Below, piece after piece: positions 56,013 to 64,000 of a stretch of 64,000 bases of DNA. A program made the position numbers and the translations under genes. This DNA comes from an uncultured Pseudomonadota bacterium (lineage in GTDB: Bacteria > Pseudomonadota > Gammaproteobacteria > Burkholderiales > Burkholderiaceae_C). The first letter of the stretch is position 1, and the number at the start of each line of letters is the position of its first letter. Location of the stretch: contig CAMFIB010000003.1 in assembly GCA_945952465.1 (NCBI GenBank), positions 124,001-188,000 on the forward strand, written 5' to 3'. The notes below the pieces were generated by a model. That model had not been told where the DNA came from. It ran no database searches and saw only the letters and a program-made list of their open reading frames with translations.

Positions 56013-57110
56013 CTACTTGGCCGCGACCAGCTTGCGGCCGGGCACCTTGACGTTGCCGGCGGCGTCGTTCTGCGGCCAGTAGTCTTCCAGCTTCAGGTCT
56101 TTCAGCGCCTGGTTCAGGTACTTGGGCTCCAGCCAGCCGTCGATGCTGACGTCGCGGCGGATCAGCTTGTACTTCTTGGTCTCCTCGATGGAGGCTTTGA
56201 TGCTTTCCACGTAGTACTCGTCGAGCAGCGGGTTCACGCGGTTGCGCAGGTCGGACACGGTGGACCAGTCCTGCTTGTAGTCGATGTAGGCTTGCGCGCC
56301 CGAGGTGGCCCAGGCCTGGAATTCCTTCTCGCGGTTTTCCTCTTGCGTGCTCCAGTAGGCCACCTTCACCAGGCGGGTCACGATGCGCTGCACGATGGCG
56401 GGGTACTTCTTCTCGAACTCCTCGCCCACCCAGACCGAACCGGGGCGGGTGATCTTGGGGTCGTCGCGCGCCTCATGCAGGCGCTTGACGATGCCGCGCG
56501 CCTCCAGGTCGAACGGCGTGATGGTGGTGCCGTCGATGTCGTTGGTGGCCAATGCCGCCTTGGTCGAGTCGTTGTCGAGGCTGACGATGCGGAAGTCCTT
56601 GTCGGTGAAGCCGAACTTGTCGAGCCAGCGGTACAGCGTGAGCTGCCCGGCCGTGCCCTTGAAGGCCGACAGGCGCTTGCCCTTCAGGTCGTTCAGCGTC
56701 TTGGCGCCTGAGCCGGCGGGCACCACGAAGTAGCTGCTGCCGAAACGGCCCGACGACAGCAGGATCTTGTGCTTGAGGCCGGTGGAGCGGCCGACGATCA
56801 GCGGCAGGTCGCCGTGGCCGAAGGCGAAGTCGGTCAGGCCGTTGGCGAAGGACTCGTTCAGCGCCGGGCCTGCACCGGGGAAGAACTTCCACTCAATCTT
56901 GATGCCGTCGGCCTTGAACTCGTCGTCGATTTCCTTGAACAGGTGGGCGTTGTTGGGAAAGCTGCCGCCCTGGATGGGCCGGCCGCCGGTACCGGCGCCG
57001 GGAAAGCTGACGCGGATCACGGTGGGCTTGTCTTCGGCGTGGGCGGTGGGCAGGTTGGCCAGGCCCATCAGGGCGAGGGTGCCGAGGCGGGCAAAGTCAC
57101 GTCGTTGCAT
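56013..57110 (-). CDS. ABC transporter substrate-binding protein (sulfonate/taurine type)
   Basis: 365 residues with an exported signal (MQRRDFARLGTLALMGLANL, possibly Tat-type, then PTAHAED). Core: VIRVSFPGAGTGGRPIQGGS, GLTDFAFGHGDLPLIVGRS, LNDLKGKRLSAFKGTAGQL. Related to NitT/TauT-family binding proteins, and somewhat longer than SsuA. First gene of the second ABC system; 42 bases after the porin's stop. Ligand could be a sulfonate or sulfate ester. Promoter not resolved. Confidence 0.9.
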   Translation of the reverse strand: MQRRDFARLGTLALMGLANLPTAHAEDKPTVIRVSFPGAGTGGRPIQGGSFPNNAHLFKEIDDEFKADGIKIEWKFFPGAGPALNESFANGLTDFAFGHGDLPLIVGRSTGLKHKILLSSGRFGSSYFVVPAGSGAKTLNDLKGKRLSAFKGTAGQLTLYRWLDKFGFTDKDFRIVSLDNDSTKAALATNDIDGTTITPFDLEARGIVKRLHEARDDPKITRPGSVWVGEEFEKKYPAIVQRIVTRLVKVAYWSTQEENREKEFQAWATSGAQAYIDYKQDWSTVSDLRNRVNPLLDEYYVESIKASIEETKKYKLIRRDVSIDGWLEPKYLNQALKDLKLEDYWPQNDAAGNVKVPGRKLVAAK

Positions 57111-57152
57111 AGGGGGTTCCTTGGCGAAATGGGAGGAGTAGGGGGGGCGGGC

Positions 57153-58832
57153 TCAGAAGCCGTACTGGAACTGCACCTGCAGGCCGCGCGCGAGGCGCGG
57201 GCGGTCGGCGGTGTAGCCGCTGGCGCCCGGCGAGTCGTTGCGGGTGATGAGGTAGTTCACCTGCAGCTTGGTGGTCTCGGCGAAGAAGGCGTTCAGGCCG
57301 AGCGTGGTGATGAAGGTCTTGTCGCCGATGCTGCCGGGCCGCAGCGCGGCGTTGTTCAGCGTGTCGGCGTCGAAGCTGTCGAAGCGCACGAAAGCCTGGT
57401 AGGACTTGGGCCAGAAGTCGTCGTACTTGGCCAGACTCTTCTCGCTGCTCAGGAACTGCTCGCCCCAGGTGTAGCCGAAGTTGATGTACTGGCCGCGCGA
57501 CTTCTTCTTGTAGGTGCCCGAGGTCGAGGTGGCGTTGCTCGCCGACTGCAGCGTGTCGTCCTCGCCGGCCACGAACTCATAGGCGATGGAGAACGGCAGG
57601 TGGGTGTAGTTGATGTCGAAGCCGGCGCGGTTGGAGCGCGCGAACTGCACCACCGCGTTGGAGGTGGTGTTGACCAGGTTGTTCCGGCCGCGGTAATAGG
57701 ACACGCCCAGCTTCAGCTCGCGCAGCCAGCTGTTGTAGTCCGACGGCACCGTCACCGCGACGCGACCCAGCCAGTCTTTCTTGCCGTTGTTGTCGGACTT
57801 GTTGGGGCCGCTGCCGTTCACCACGCCGAACGCGTACTCCAGCAGCGACGAGCGGTAGTTGTTGGTGTAGTCGACGTTGATGAACGAGTCGCCGCGGTAG
57901 ATCAGCCCGATCTGCCGGGTGTTGATGCCGCTCAGCGCCGACGTGAACTGCGCCGACGAGATCACCGGCCGGATTTCTTCCGTGGCCTGTGCCTCCAGCC
58001 CGAAGGGCACGAGCTGCTGGCCGAAGGTGAGCGAGCCGCGCTCGTCTTCCTGCCCGCCGTTGGTGGGGAAGAAGCTGTACGCCAGGAAGGCATTCGTCAC
58101 GTTGAACTGGTTGCCGTTGGGCGAGGCCACGCCCAGCGTGCGGTCGGCGCTGGTGGTCGACTGCGGGCTGCCGGCGAAGTTGCTGCCGGTGGCCAGGCCC
58201 AGCGCGTAGGTGAGGTTCTTGCCTTCCTGGTAGTCGCGGAACAGGTTGCCGGCGAAGGACAGCGTGGCCGACGGGATGTCGAAGCTGGTGCCGCGCGGCG
58301 TGGCCTGGAAGGTGGTGTTGCCGCCGGTCGCGCCGTTGGCCACGCCGGCGTTCTGGTCGGGCGACTGTCGCGTCGCACGGACCTGGATGGTGCCGCCGAT
58401 CGTGGTGTTGCGGGTGACCGAGGGCACCTTGCGTTCCAGCGTGCGGGCGTTCTCGTACTTGTAGTTCTCGAAGTCGGCGCGCACGCCCTGGATGTCGGCC
58501 TTGGTGGCCGGTGTGGCGGCGTCGCGCGTGGCCTGGTCGGTGGTGTCTGCCACGCCGTCGGCCGACGGCGGCAGGGGCGCGATGGGCGCGGGCGGCGGCG
58601 CGAAGCTGCGGTCCTTCAGCGCCTGCTGCAGCTCCTGGATCTGGCGACGCAGGTCGGCCAGCTCGCCGGGGTCGGCAACGGGTTGGGCCTTGGACTGGCG
58701 TGCCAGCTCGCGAACCTGCTCCCGCAGGGCTTCAAGCTCGGCCTTGACCGATGCCGACCGGGCCTGGGCGCCCTGGCTGGCAACCAGCAACAGCGCGGCG
58801 CAGGCGAGGGCCGATGGTGTGAAACGGGACAA
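57153..58832 (-). CDS. Outer-membrane porin with N-terminal coiled coil
   Basis: 559 residues. The TTG at 58832 follows a strong ribosome-binding site (AAGGAG, six bases), and the signal peptide is then SRFTPSALACAALLLVASQG-like, cleaved near AQA-RSA. A coiled coil follows (KAELEALREQVRELARQSKA, LRRQIQELQQALKDR), then a barrel rich in aromatic and Gly/Asn strands ending in a terminal Phe (RGLQVQFQYGF). It is similar in design to phosphate- or anion-selective porins (OprO/OprP-like) and coiled-coil-bearing porins. On the same strand as the ABC system that follows after 42 bases, so it may be the outer-membrane entry for its ligand. Confidence 0.82.
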   Translation of the reverse strand: MSRFTPSALACAALLLVASQGAQARSASVKAELEALREQVRELARQSKAQPVADPGELADLRRQIQELQQALKDRSFAPPPAPIAPLPPSADGVADTTDQATRDAATPATKADIQGVRADFENYKYENARTLERKVPSVTRNTTIGGTIQVRATRQSPDQNAGVANGATGGNTTFQATPRGTSFDIPSATLSFAGNLFRDYQEGKNLTYALGLATGSNFAGSPQSTTSADRTLGVASPNGNQFNVTNAFLAYSFFPTNGGQEDERGSLTFGQQLVPFGLEAQATEEIRPVISSAQFTSALSGINTRQIGLIYRGDSFINVDYTNNYRSSLLEYAFGVVNGSGPNKSDNNGKKDWLGRVAVTVPSDYNSWLRELKLGVSYYRGRNNLVNTTSNAVVQFARSNRAGFDINYTHLPFSIAYEFVAGEDDTLQSASNATSTSGTYKKKSRGQYINFGYTWGEQFLSSEKSLAKYDDFWPKSYQAFVRFDSFDADTLNNAALRPGSIGDKTFITTLGLNAFFAETTKLQVNYLITRNDSPGASGYTADRPRLARGLQVQFQYGF

Positions 58833-59014
58833 CGAAAACTCCTTCAGCGATGGGATGCCGCGCAACGATCGGTGCGCAGTGCGTTCCCTTCTTCGCAGGA
58901 GCCGTGCCATGGAAAACCCTGTGAAAACCGCCGTTTTCGAGGGGCCGTTGCTGGCTGTCGGCCATTGGCGGCGGATGGCGGTGCTGCGCATGCAGCACCG
59001 CTGTCGCAATGCCA

Positions 59015-60442
59015 TCAGCCCGACCAGCCGCCGCCAATGGCCTTGGCCAACTGGGCAGCGGCAACCAGCCGCGAACCCTGGATCTGCACGGCCTGGCGGC
59101 GGGCCGTGAGCAGCGTCTGCCGCGCGGCCACCACCTCAAGGTAGGTGACCAGCCCGCCGTCGTAGCGGGCCTGGGCGATGTCGAGCGCGAGCGCCGCGCT
59201 GTCGATGGCCTGCTGCGCGCTGGCGGCGGCGGCGGCCAGCGTGTCGAGGTTGCTGAGGCCGTCTTCCACCTCCTGCAGCGCCTGCAGCACGGTGCGCCGG
59301 TAGAGGCCGTTGGCGGCGTCCAGGCCAGCCAGCGCGCCCGCATGGCGGGCCTGGTTGCGGCCAGCGTCCCACAGCGGCTGCGTGAGGCCGGCGCCCACCG
59401 TCCACAGCGCACTGGGTGCATCGAACAGCCAGCGCCAGCTGCGGCTCTCCACGCCGGCCGATACCCCCAGCGTCAGCGCCGGGAAGAAGGCCGCGCGGGC
59501 CACGCCCACCTGTGCCGCCGCCGCGCCCACCGCGTGCTGGGCCGAGGCCACGTCGGGCCGGCGCTGCAGCACCTCGGCCGGCAATGCGGCGGGCAGGCGC
59601 GGCACCTCGGCCTGCCAGGCGGCCTGCGATGCCAACACGAAGGCCGGCGCGGGCCGGCCGCTCAGCGTGGCAAGCTGGTGTTCGATCAGCGGGCGTTGCC
59701 GGCGCAGCAGCGCGAGCTGCGTCAGCGTGGTGTCGAGCAGCGCCTGCTGCTGTGCCAATTCCAGCCGCGACGAGGCGCCGCCGGCGTGCCGAGCCTGCAA
59801 CAGGTCGCCGGCGCGGCGCTGCACCGCGATGCTCTGCTCCAGCACCGCGATCTCGGCGTCGGTCTGGCGCAGCGCGAAATACGCGGCGGCCAGATCGGCG
59901 GCCAGCACCAGCCGCACGTTGGCGAGGTCGGAGCGGGCCTGGCGTTCCGAAGCGGCTGACACCTCGAGTTCGCTGGCGAGGCGGTCGAACAGATCGACCT
60001 CGTAGGCCGCGCCGACGCTGGCGATGGTGTCGTTCTGCACGGTGGACAGCACACTGGCGGTGCCGGTGGCCGGCCGGTTGGCCGAGGTGCGCTGGCGCTG
60101 TAGGCGCAGCGAGGCGTCGAGCCGCGGCAGCGTGTTGGCCCGCGCGAACGAACGGCCGGCCTCGGCCTGGCGCAGCCGCGCCAGCGCCACCGCGACGACC
60201 GGGTGCTCGCGTTGTGCGCCGTCGATCAGCGCCGACAGCTCGGCGTCACCGAAAGGGCGCCACCAGGCGCCCTTGTCGGCGTCGTCGCTCGGGGCGGCGG
60301 GCCGCCAGTCGGTGGGGGAGCGCCAGCCGGGCGGCGGCGGCGTGGCGATGCCGAGGGTGTCGAGCGGCACCGCCGGTGGTGCGGCGCAGCCGGCCAGCAG
60401 CGCCAGCAGGCCGGCCGCGCAGGTGAGGGCGCGTGTGCTCAA
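59015..60442 (-). CDS. Outer-membrane factor of RND efflux system (NodT family)
   Basis: 475 residues with a TTG start that overlaps the adaptor stop by four bases. Lipoprotein signal: ALTCAAGLLALLAGCAAPP (lipobox LAGC at about residue 18). TolC-fold helical repeats: WWRPFGDAELSALIDGA, then ALARLRQAEAGRSFARAN, and the duplicated half starting QRRPDVASAQHAVGAA. Forms the outer channel of a tripartite pump with the upstream adaptor and permease. Substrate unknown. Confidence 0.93.
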   Translation of the reverse strand: MSTRALTCAAGLLALLAGCAAPPAVPLDTLGIATPPPPGWRSPTDWRPAAPSDDADKGAWWRPFGDAELSALIDGAQREHPVVAVALARLRQAEAGRSFARANTLPRLDASLRLQRQRTSANRPATGTASVLSTVQNDTIASVGAAYEVDLFDRLASELEVSAASERQARSDLANVRLVLAADLAAAYFALRQTDAEIAVLEQSIAVQRRAGDLLQARHAGGASSRLELAQQQALLDTTLTQLALLRRQRPLIEHQLATLSGRPAPAFVLASQAAWQAEVPRLPAALPAEVLQRRPDVASAQHAVGAAAAQVGVARAAFFPALTLGVSAGVESRSWRWLFDAPSALWTVGAGLTQPLWDAGRNQARHAGALAGLDAANGLYRRTVLQALQEVEDGLSNLDTLAAAAASAQQAIDSAALALDIAQARYDGGLVTYLEVVAARQTLLTARRQAVQIQGSRLVAAAQLAKAIGGGWSG

Positions 60443-61689
60443 GACCGGGCCCCGGCGGCCGATGCGGCGCGCGCCGGCGCGGCGCCGCTGGCGGTGGCTT
60501 TCGGCGCGGCGGCCACGGCGATGACGTTCTCGCCGGCCTCCAGCGAATCGGCCGGGTTCAGCACGAAGCGGTCGTTGGCGTCGAGGCCCGCCAGCACCTC
60601 GACGTTGCGGCCGAGGTCGCGGCCCAGTTTCACGTTGCGCAGCGCGATGCGGCTGTCGCCGTCCACCACCGCGAGGCGGGGGCCGTCCTGCCGGAACTGC
60701 AGCGCGCTGCTCGGCACCAGCAGGCGGCCGGGACCGGAGCGGGCGCTGAAGCCCGCCTCTACGTAGGCACCGGCCAGCAGCTTGCCGCCGGGGTTGGCCA
60801 GTTCGATCTCGACGTTCATGGCCCGGCTGTCGGGGTCCACCGCGCCGGCCGTCCGCGCGACCTTGCCGCGCAGCGGCGCACCGGGCCGCTCGATCAACCG
60901 CAGCGACACCTCCTGGCCGATGCGCACGTCGGCCGCGTAGGTCTGCGGAACGGCCACGCTGACGCGCAGCGGGTCGAGCTGCGCGAGGTGGAACAACTCG
61001 CGCGCGTTGCCGCTGGTACCGGCGCCGACCAGCATGCCGACTTCGGCGTTGCGGCGCACGACCACGCCGTCGAACGGCGCGACCACGCGCTGGAAGGAGC
61101 GCAGCTCCTCCAGCCGGCGGATGTTGGCGTTGGCGGCGGCCAGGTCGGCCTGCGCCTGGCGCACCGCGGCCGCCCGTTCGTCCAGTTCCTGCTGCGAGAC
61201 CGCGTCGCGTGCGCGCAGGCCCTGCCAGCGTGCCAGCGACGACTCGGCCAGCCCCTGTCGGGCCAGCACCTGCGAGCGCAGCGCGCGGGCCTGCAGCAGC
61301 TCCTGTTCGGTCTCCGGCGCGTCGATCACGGCCAGCAATTCGCCTTGTTTGACGGTGTCGCCGATGTCCTTGGTCCAGCGCTTCAGGTAGCCGGTGGTGC
61401 GGGCGTAGATGGCGGCCTCGTTGGCGCCGCGCAGCGTGCCGGGCAAGGCCAGCGTGCGGCGCCCTTCATCGGGAGCGGCGAGGCCCACGGTGACGCTGCG
61501 CAGCGCCTGGCGGGCCGTGGTGTCGGCCAGCGAGCGCGACTGTTTGGACGACGCGTAGACGCGCAGGCCGGCGCCGGCCAGCAGGGCCAGCAGCAGCGCG
61601 CTGACGACCCAGCCGGTGCGGCGGACCAGGCGGCGGTTGGCGGGTGTCGACGAGATGTCGGCGGCGGGGAGGGCGGTGTCGTGGCTCAT
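60439..61689 (-). CDS. RND efflux periplasmic adaptor (membrane fusion protein)
   Basis: 416 residues. N-terminal membrane anchor (WVVSALLLALLAGAGL), a lipoyl-like half (GYLKRWTKDIGDTVKQGELL), an alpha-helical hairpin (about 130-210), second lipoyl half (VVAPFDGVVVRRNAEVGMLV), beta-barrel and membrane-proximal domain. Start overlaps the pump gene by four bases. No metal-binding His-rich region is present, so heavy-metal export is less likely than hydrophobic-compound export. Confidence 0.93.
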   Translation of the reverse strand: MSHDTALPAADISSTPANRRLVRRTGWVVSALLLALLAGAGLRVYASSKQSRSLADTTARQALRSVTVGLAAPDEGRRTLALPGTLRGANEAAIYARTTGYLKRWTKDIGDTVKQGELLAVIDAPETEQELLQARALRSQVLARQGLAESSLARWQGLRARDAVSQQELDERAAAVRQAQADLAAANANIRRLEELRSFQRVVAPFDGVVVRRNAEVGMLVGAGTSGNARELFHLAQLDPLRVSVAVPQTYAADVRIGQEVSLRLIERPGAPLRGKVARTAGAVDPDSRAMNVEIELANPGGKLLAGAYVEAGFSARSGPGRLLVPSSALQFRQDGPRLAVVDGDSRIALRNVKLGRDLGRNVEVLAGLDANDRFVLNPADSLEAGENVIAVAAAPKATASGAAPARAASAAGARS

Positions 61690-64000
61690 GGTTGGACAGT
61701 GCGGAAAGAAGGAATCAATCGGCGCAGCCGTTGCAAGGCGCGCGGTGTGGTGTGGGGCTGGGCGACGGGGCCGTGCACGGCGTCGAACACCAGCGGCACG
61801 AACAGCAGCGTGGACAGCGTCGCGAACGCGAGGCCGCCGATCACCGCGCGGCCCAGCGGCGCGTTCTGCTCGCCGCCTTCGCCCAGGCCCAGCGCCATCG
61901 GCACCATGCCGATGACCATGGCCAGCGCGGTCATCAGCACCGGGCGCAGCCGGGTGCTGCCGGCGGCCAGCGCCGCCGCGCGGGCGCCCAGGCCCTCGGC
62001 GAGCTGCTGCCGCGCGAACGACACCACCAGGATGCTGTTGGCGGTGGCCACGCCGACCGTCATCACCGCGCCGGTCAGCGCCGGCACCGACAGCGTGGTG
62101 CCGGTGAGGAACAGCATCCAGGCGATGCCGGCCAGCGCGGCGGGCAGCGCCGCGATGATGATCAGCGCGTCGCGCCAGGACTGGAAGTTGACGACGATCA
62201 GCAGGTACACCAGCACGATCGCGAACAGCAGGCCCAGCAGCAGCTCGTCGAAGGCGCGCTGCATCAGCACGACCTGGCCGCGCACCTGGATGTCGGAGCC
62301 GCGCGCGAGCTGCGGGCGGGCCGCTTCGACCAGGCGTTCGATCTCGGCGTAGGTGCTGGCGAGGTCGCGGCCGTCGACGCTGGCGAGGATGTCGATGACC
62401 GGCACGATGTTGTGGCGCGAGACCACGCCCATCTGCGCGGTGGGCCGCACCTGCACCACGTCGCCCAGCAACTGCGGCGGCCGGCCGCGGCCGTCGGCGT
62501 CGGGCCGGGCCGGCGCGCCCAGGATGGGGATGGCCAGCAGCGCCTCCAGGCTGTCGATCTCGTGCTGCCGGGTCTGCACCGCCACGTTGTAGACCGTGCC
62601 GTTGTTCGGGTTGAGCCACTGCGTCGGCGCGGTCTGGAAACTGGAGCTGAGCGAGACCAGCAGGTTCTGCGCGACGTCGCGTGCCTGCACGCCGGTCTGC
62701 AGCAGCCGCGAGCGGTCCATCTCCAGCGCCAGCGTGGGCCGGTTGAAACGCTGGTGGATGTAGCTGTCGACCACGCCGTGCACCGCGCGGATGTCCTTCA
62801 GCAGCCGGCTGGCGACCTGCAGGTTCTCGGCGCTGCGGTTGCCGGTGATCTGGATGTCGATCGGCGCCGACAGGCCGAAGTTCAGCGTCTGATTCACCAT
62901 GTCGGCCGGCTGGAAGTAGAACTCGATGCCGGGGAAGGCGCGCGGCAGTTCGGCCCGCAGGGCGCGGATGTGGTCGATGGTCGGCGAGCGGTTCTTCTTC
63001 AGCGACACCAGGATCTCGACGTCGCTGGTATCGAAAGTACCGTTGTTGTTGTACAGCGTGTTGTAGGGCGAGTAGGGCCCACCGACGATGTCGATCACGC
63101 TGGCGATCTGCTCGGCCGGGATCAGCTCGCGGATGCGCGCCTCGACGCGGTCGACCAGCGTCGGCATCTCCTCCAGCCGGGTGCCAACCGGCGCGCGCAC
63201 GTGCAGCCGGATCTGCCCGGCGTCGATGGCGGGGAAGAAGTCGCGGCCCAGCACCGCGTAGAGGCCGGTCGACAACACGCACAGCAGCGCGAAGCCTCCG
63301 CCCACCAGTGCCTTGTGGCGCAGTGCCGCCGCCAGCAGCACGGCGTAGCGGTCGTTCAGCCGCACGAAGCCGCGGTCGAACGCGAGGTGGATGCGCCGCA
63401 GCCGGCCCGGCGAGCCGTCGTCACCGTCGCCATGGCCGGGGCCGCGGATGCCGTACATCACCAGCGTGGGCACCAGCGTGCGCGACAGCACGTAAGAGGC
63501 CAGCATCGCGAACACGACGGCCTCGGCCAGCGGCACGAACAGCGTGCGTGCCACGCCGGTCAGCAGAAACATCGGCAGGAAGACGATGCAGATGCACAGC
63601 GTGGACACCATGGCCGGCACCGCGATCTCGCGGGCGCCGTCGAGGATGGCGTCTTTCGTGGATTTGCCCATCTGCAGGTGGCGCTCGATGTTCTCGATCT
63701 CCACCGTCGCGTCGTCCACCAGAATGCCGACCGCCAGCGCCAGGCCGCCCAGCGTCATGATGTTGATGGTCTGGCCGATCAGGTGCAGGCCGATCAGCGC
63801 GCACAGGATGGACAGCGGGATGGACACGCCGATGATCAATGTGCTGCGCCAGTTGCCGAGGAACAGCAGGATCAGCGCCACCGTCAGCAGCGCGGCGATC
63901 AGGCCTTCGTGCAGCACGCCGTCGATCGCGGCCTTGACGAACACCGATTGGTCGGCCAGCGGGATCACCTTCACGTCTGGCGGCAGCGAGGCCATCGCCT
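61686..64000 (-). CDS. RND efflux pump permease (N-terminus beyond window edge)
   Basis: About 770 residues of a roughly 1040-residue inner-membrane pump; the N-terminal portion is off the right edge. Visible: transmembrane block ALLTVALILLFLGNWRST, the proton-relay helix with the Asp-Asp pair (GILVDDATVEIENIERHL), a large periplasmic loop (about 240-600 of the visible part), and C-terminal helices with ALAMVIGMVPMALGLGEG. It is the proton-driven part of the tripartite system and is coded upstream of its adaptor with a four-base overlap. Belongs to the hydrophobe/amphiphile or related AcrB-like group; metal-type motifs were not seen. Confidence 0.93.
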   Translation of the reverse strand, partial: AMASLPPDVKVIPLADQSVFVKAAIDGVLHEGLIAALLTVALILLFLGNWRSTLIIGVSIPLSILCALIGLHLIGQTINIMTLGGLALAVGILVDDATVEIENIERHLQMGKSTKDAILDGAREIAVPAMVSTLCICIVFLPMFLLTGVARTLFVPLAEAVVFAMLASYVLSRTLVPTLVMYGIRGPGHGDGDDGSPGRLRRIHLAFDRGFVRLNDRYAVLLAAALRHKALVGGGFALLCVLSTGLYAVLGRDFFPAIDAGQIRLHVRAPVGTRLEEMPTLVDRVEARIRELIPAEQIASVIDIVGGPYSPYNTLYNNNGTFDTSDVEILVSLKKNRSPTIDHIRALRAELPRAFPGIEFYFQPADMVNQTLNFGLSAPIDIQITGNRSAENLQVASRLLKDIRAVHGVVDSYIHQRFNRPTLALEMDRSRLLQTGVQARDVAQNLLVSLSSSFQTAPTQWLNPNNGTVYNVAVQTRQHEIDSLEALLAIPILGAPARPDADGRGRPPQLLGDVVQVRPTAQMGVVSRHNIVPVIDILASVDGRDLASTYAEIERLVEAARPQLARGSDIQVRGQVVLMQRAFDELLLGLLFAIVLVYLLIVVNFQSWRDALIIIAALPAALAGIAWMLFLTGTTLSVPALTGAVMTVGVATANSILVVSFARQQLAEGLGARAAALAAGSTRLRPVLMTALAMVIGMVPMALGLGEGGEQNAPLGRAVIGGLAFATLSTLLFVPLVFDAVHGPVAQPHTTPRALQRLRRLIPSFRTVQP

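Overview
The window is GC-rich, densely coded chromosomal DNA from a betaproteobacterium, most likely family Comamonadaceae (Burkholderiales). Supporting this are the order sigma factor/DUF3619/DUF3106, then ilvI-ilvH-ilvC-pssA-leuA, the assimilatory sulfate cluster with an APS-type reductase, bpt-aat overlap, and a small interspersed repeat of a kind I associate with this family. No rRNA, CRISPR array or replication origin was seen. Genus cannot be fixed from sequence reading alone. REGION 1 (1-12960): a partial diacylglycerol kinase gene, an RDD membrane protein, and an ECF sigma factor with two overlapping or adjacent downstream genes (possible anti-sigma and periplasmic partner). Then branched-chain amino acid synthesis (ilvI, ilvH, ilvC), phosphatidylserine synthase, and two different 2-isopropylmalate synthases in tandem behind a leucine-rich leader peptide and attenuator. 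A penicillin-binding endopeptidase and an IclR regulator follow. REGION 2 (13031-24030): the N-end-rule transferases bpt and aat, then a tightly overlapped signalling operon (hybrid kinase, CheR, CheB, second kinase), then a run of small orphan genes around a LuxR-type response regulator, with two possible small RNAs. REGION 3 (24189-30345): a thioesterase and an ArsC-like protein, then a 2.5-kb low-GC island inserted at the 3' end of tRNA-Asn. It carries a GHKL ATPase with STAS-like half, a STAS-like DUF4325 protein, a decayed tyrosine integrase and a recombinase scrap. Past the tRNA is a TonB-dependent receptor controlled by a TPP riboswitch. REGION 4 (30345-41403): an esterase, a secreted CocE/NonD hydrolase, then a minus-strand sulfate assimilation operon (TSUP exporter, cysI, DUF934, cysH, cysD, cysN) followed by a ferredoxin and a ferredoxin-NADP reductase that could supply electrons. 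REGION 5 (41391-58832): mnmC and yggX, then a large sulfur-scavenging region. A plus-strand operon holds a sulfate-binding protein, ssuE, two SsuA-like proteins, ssuD, ssuC, ssuB, metY and a Mop protein. A sigma-54 activator of SfnR type follows, then a convergent second sulfonate/taurine-type ABC system (ATPase, two permeases, binding protein) and a porin. REGION 6 (59015-64000): a tripartite RND efflux operon, its pump cut by the window edge. Cutting across all regions are seven copies of a roughly 65-bp repeat, four of which lie inside coding sequences, one of them apparently encoding the signal-peptide core of the TonB receptor.
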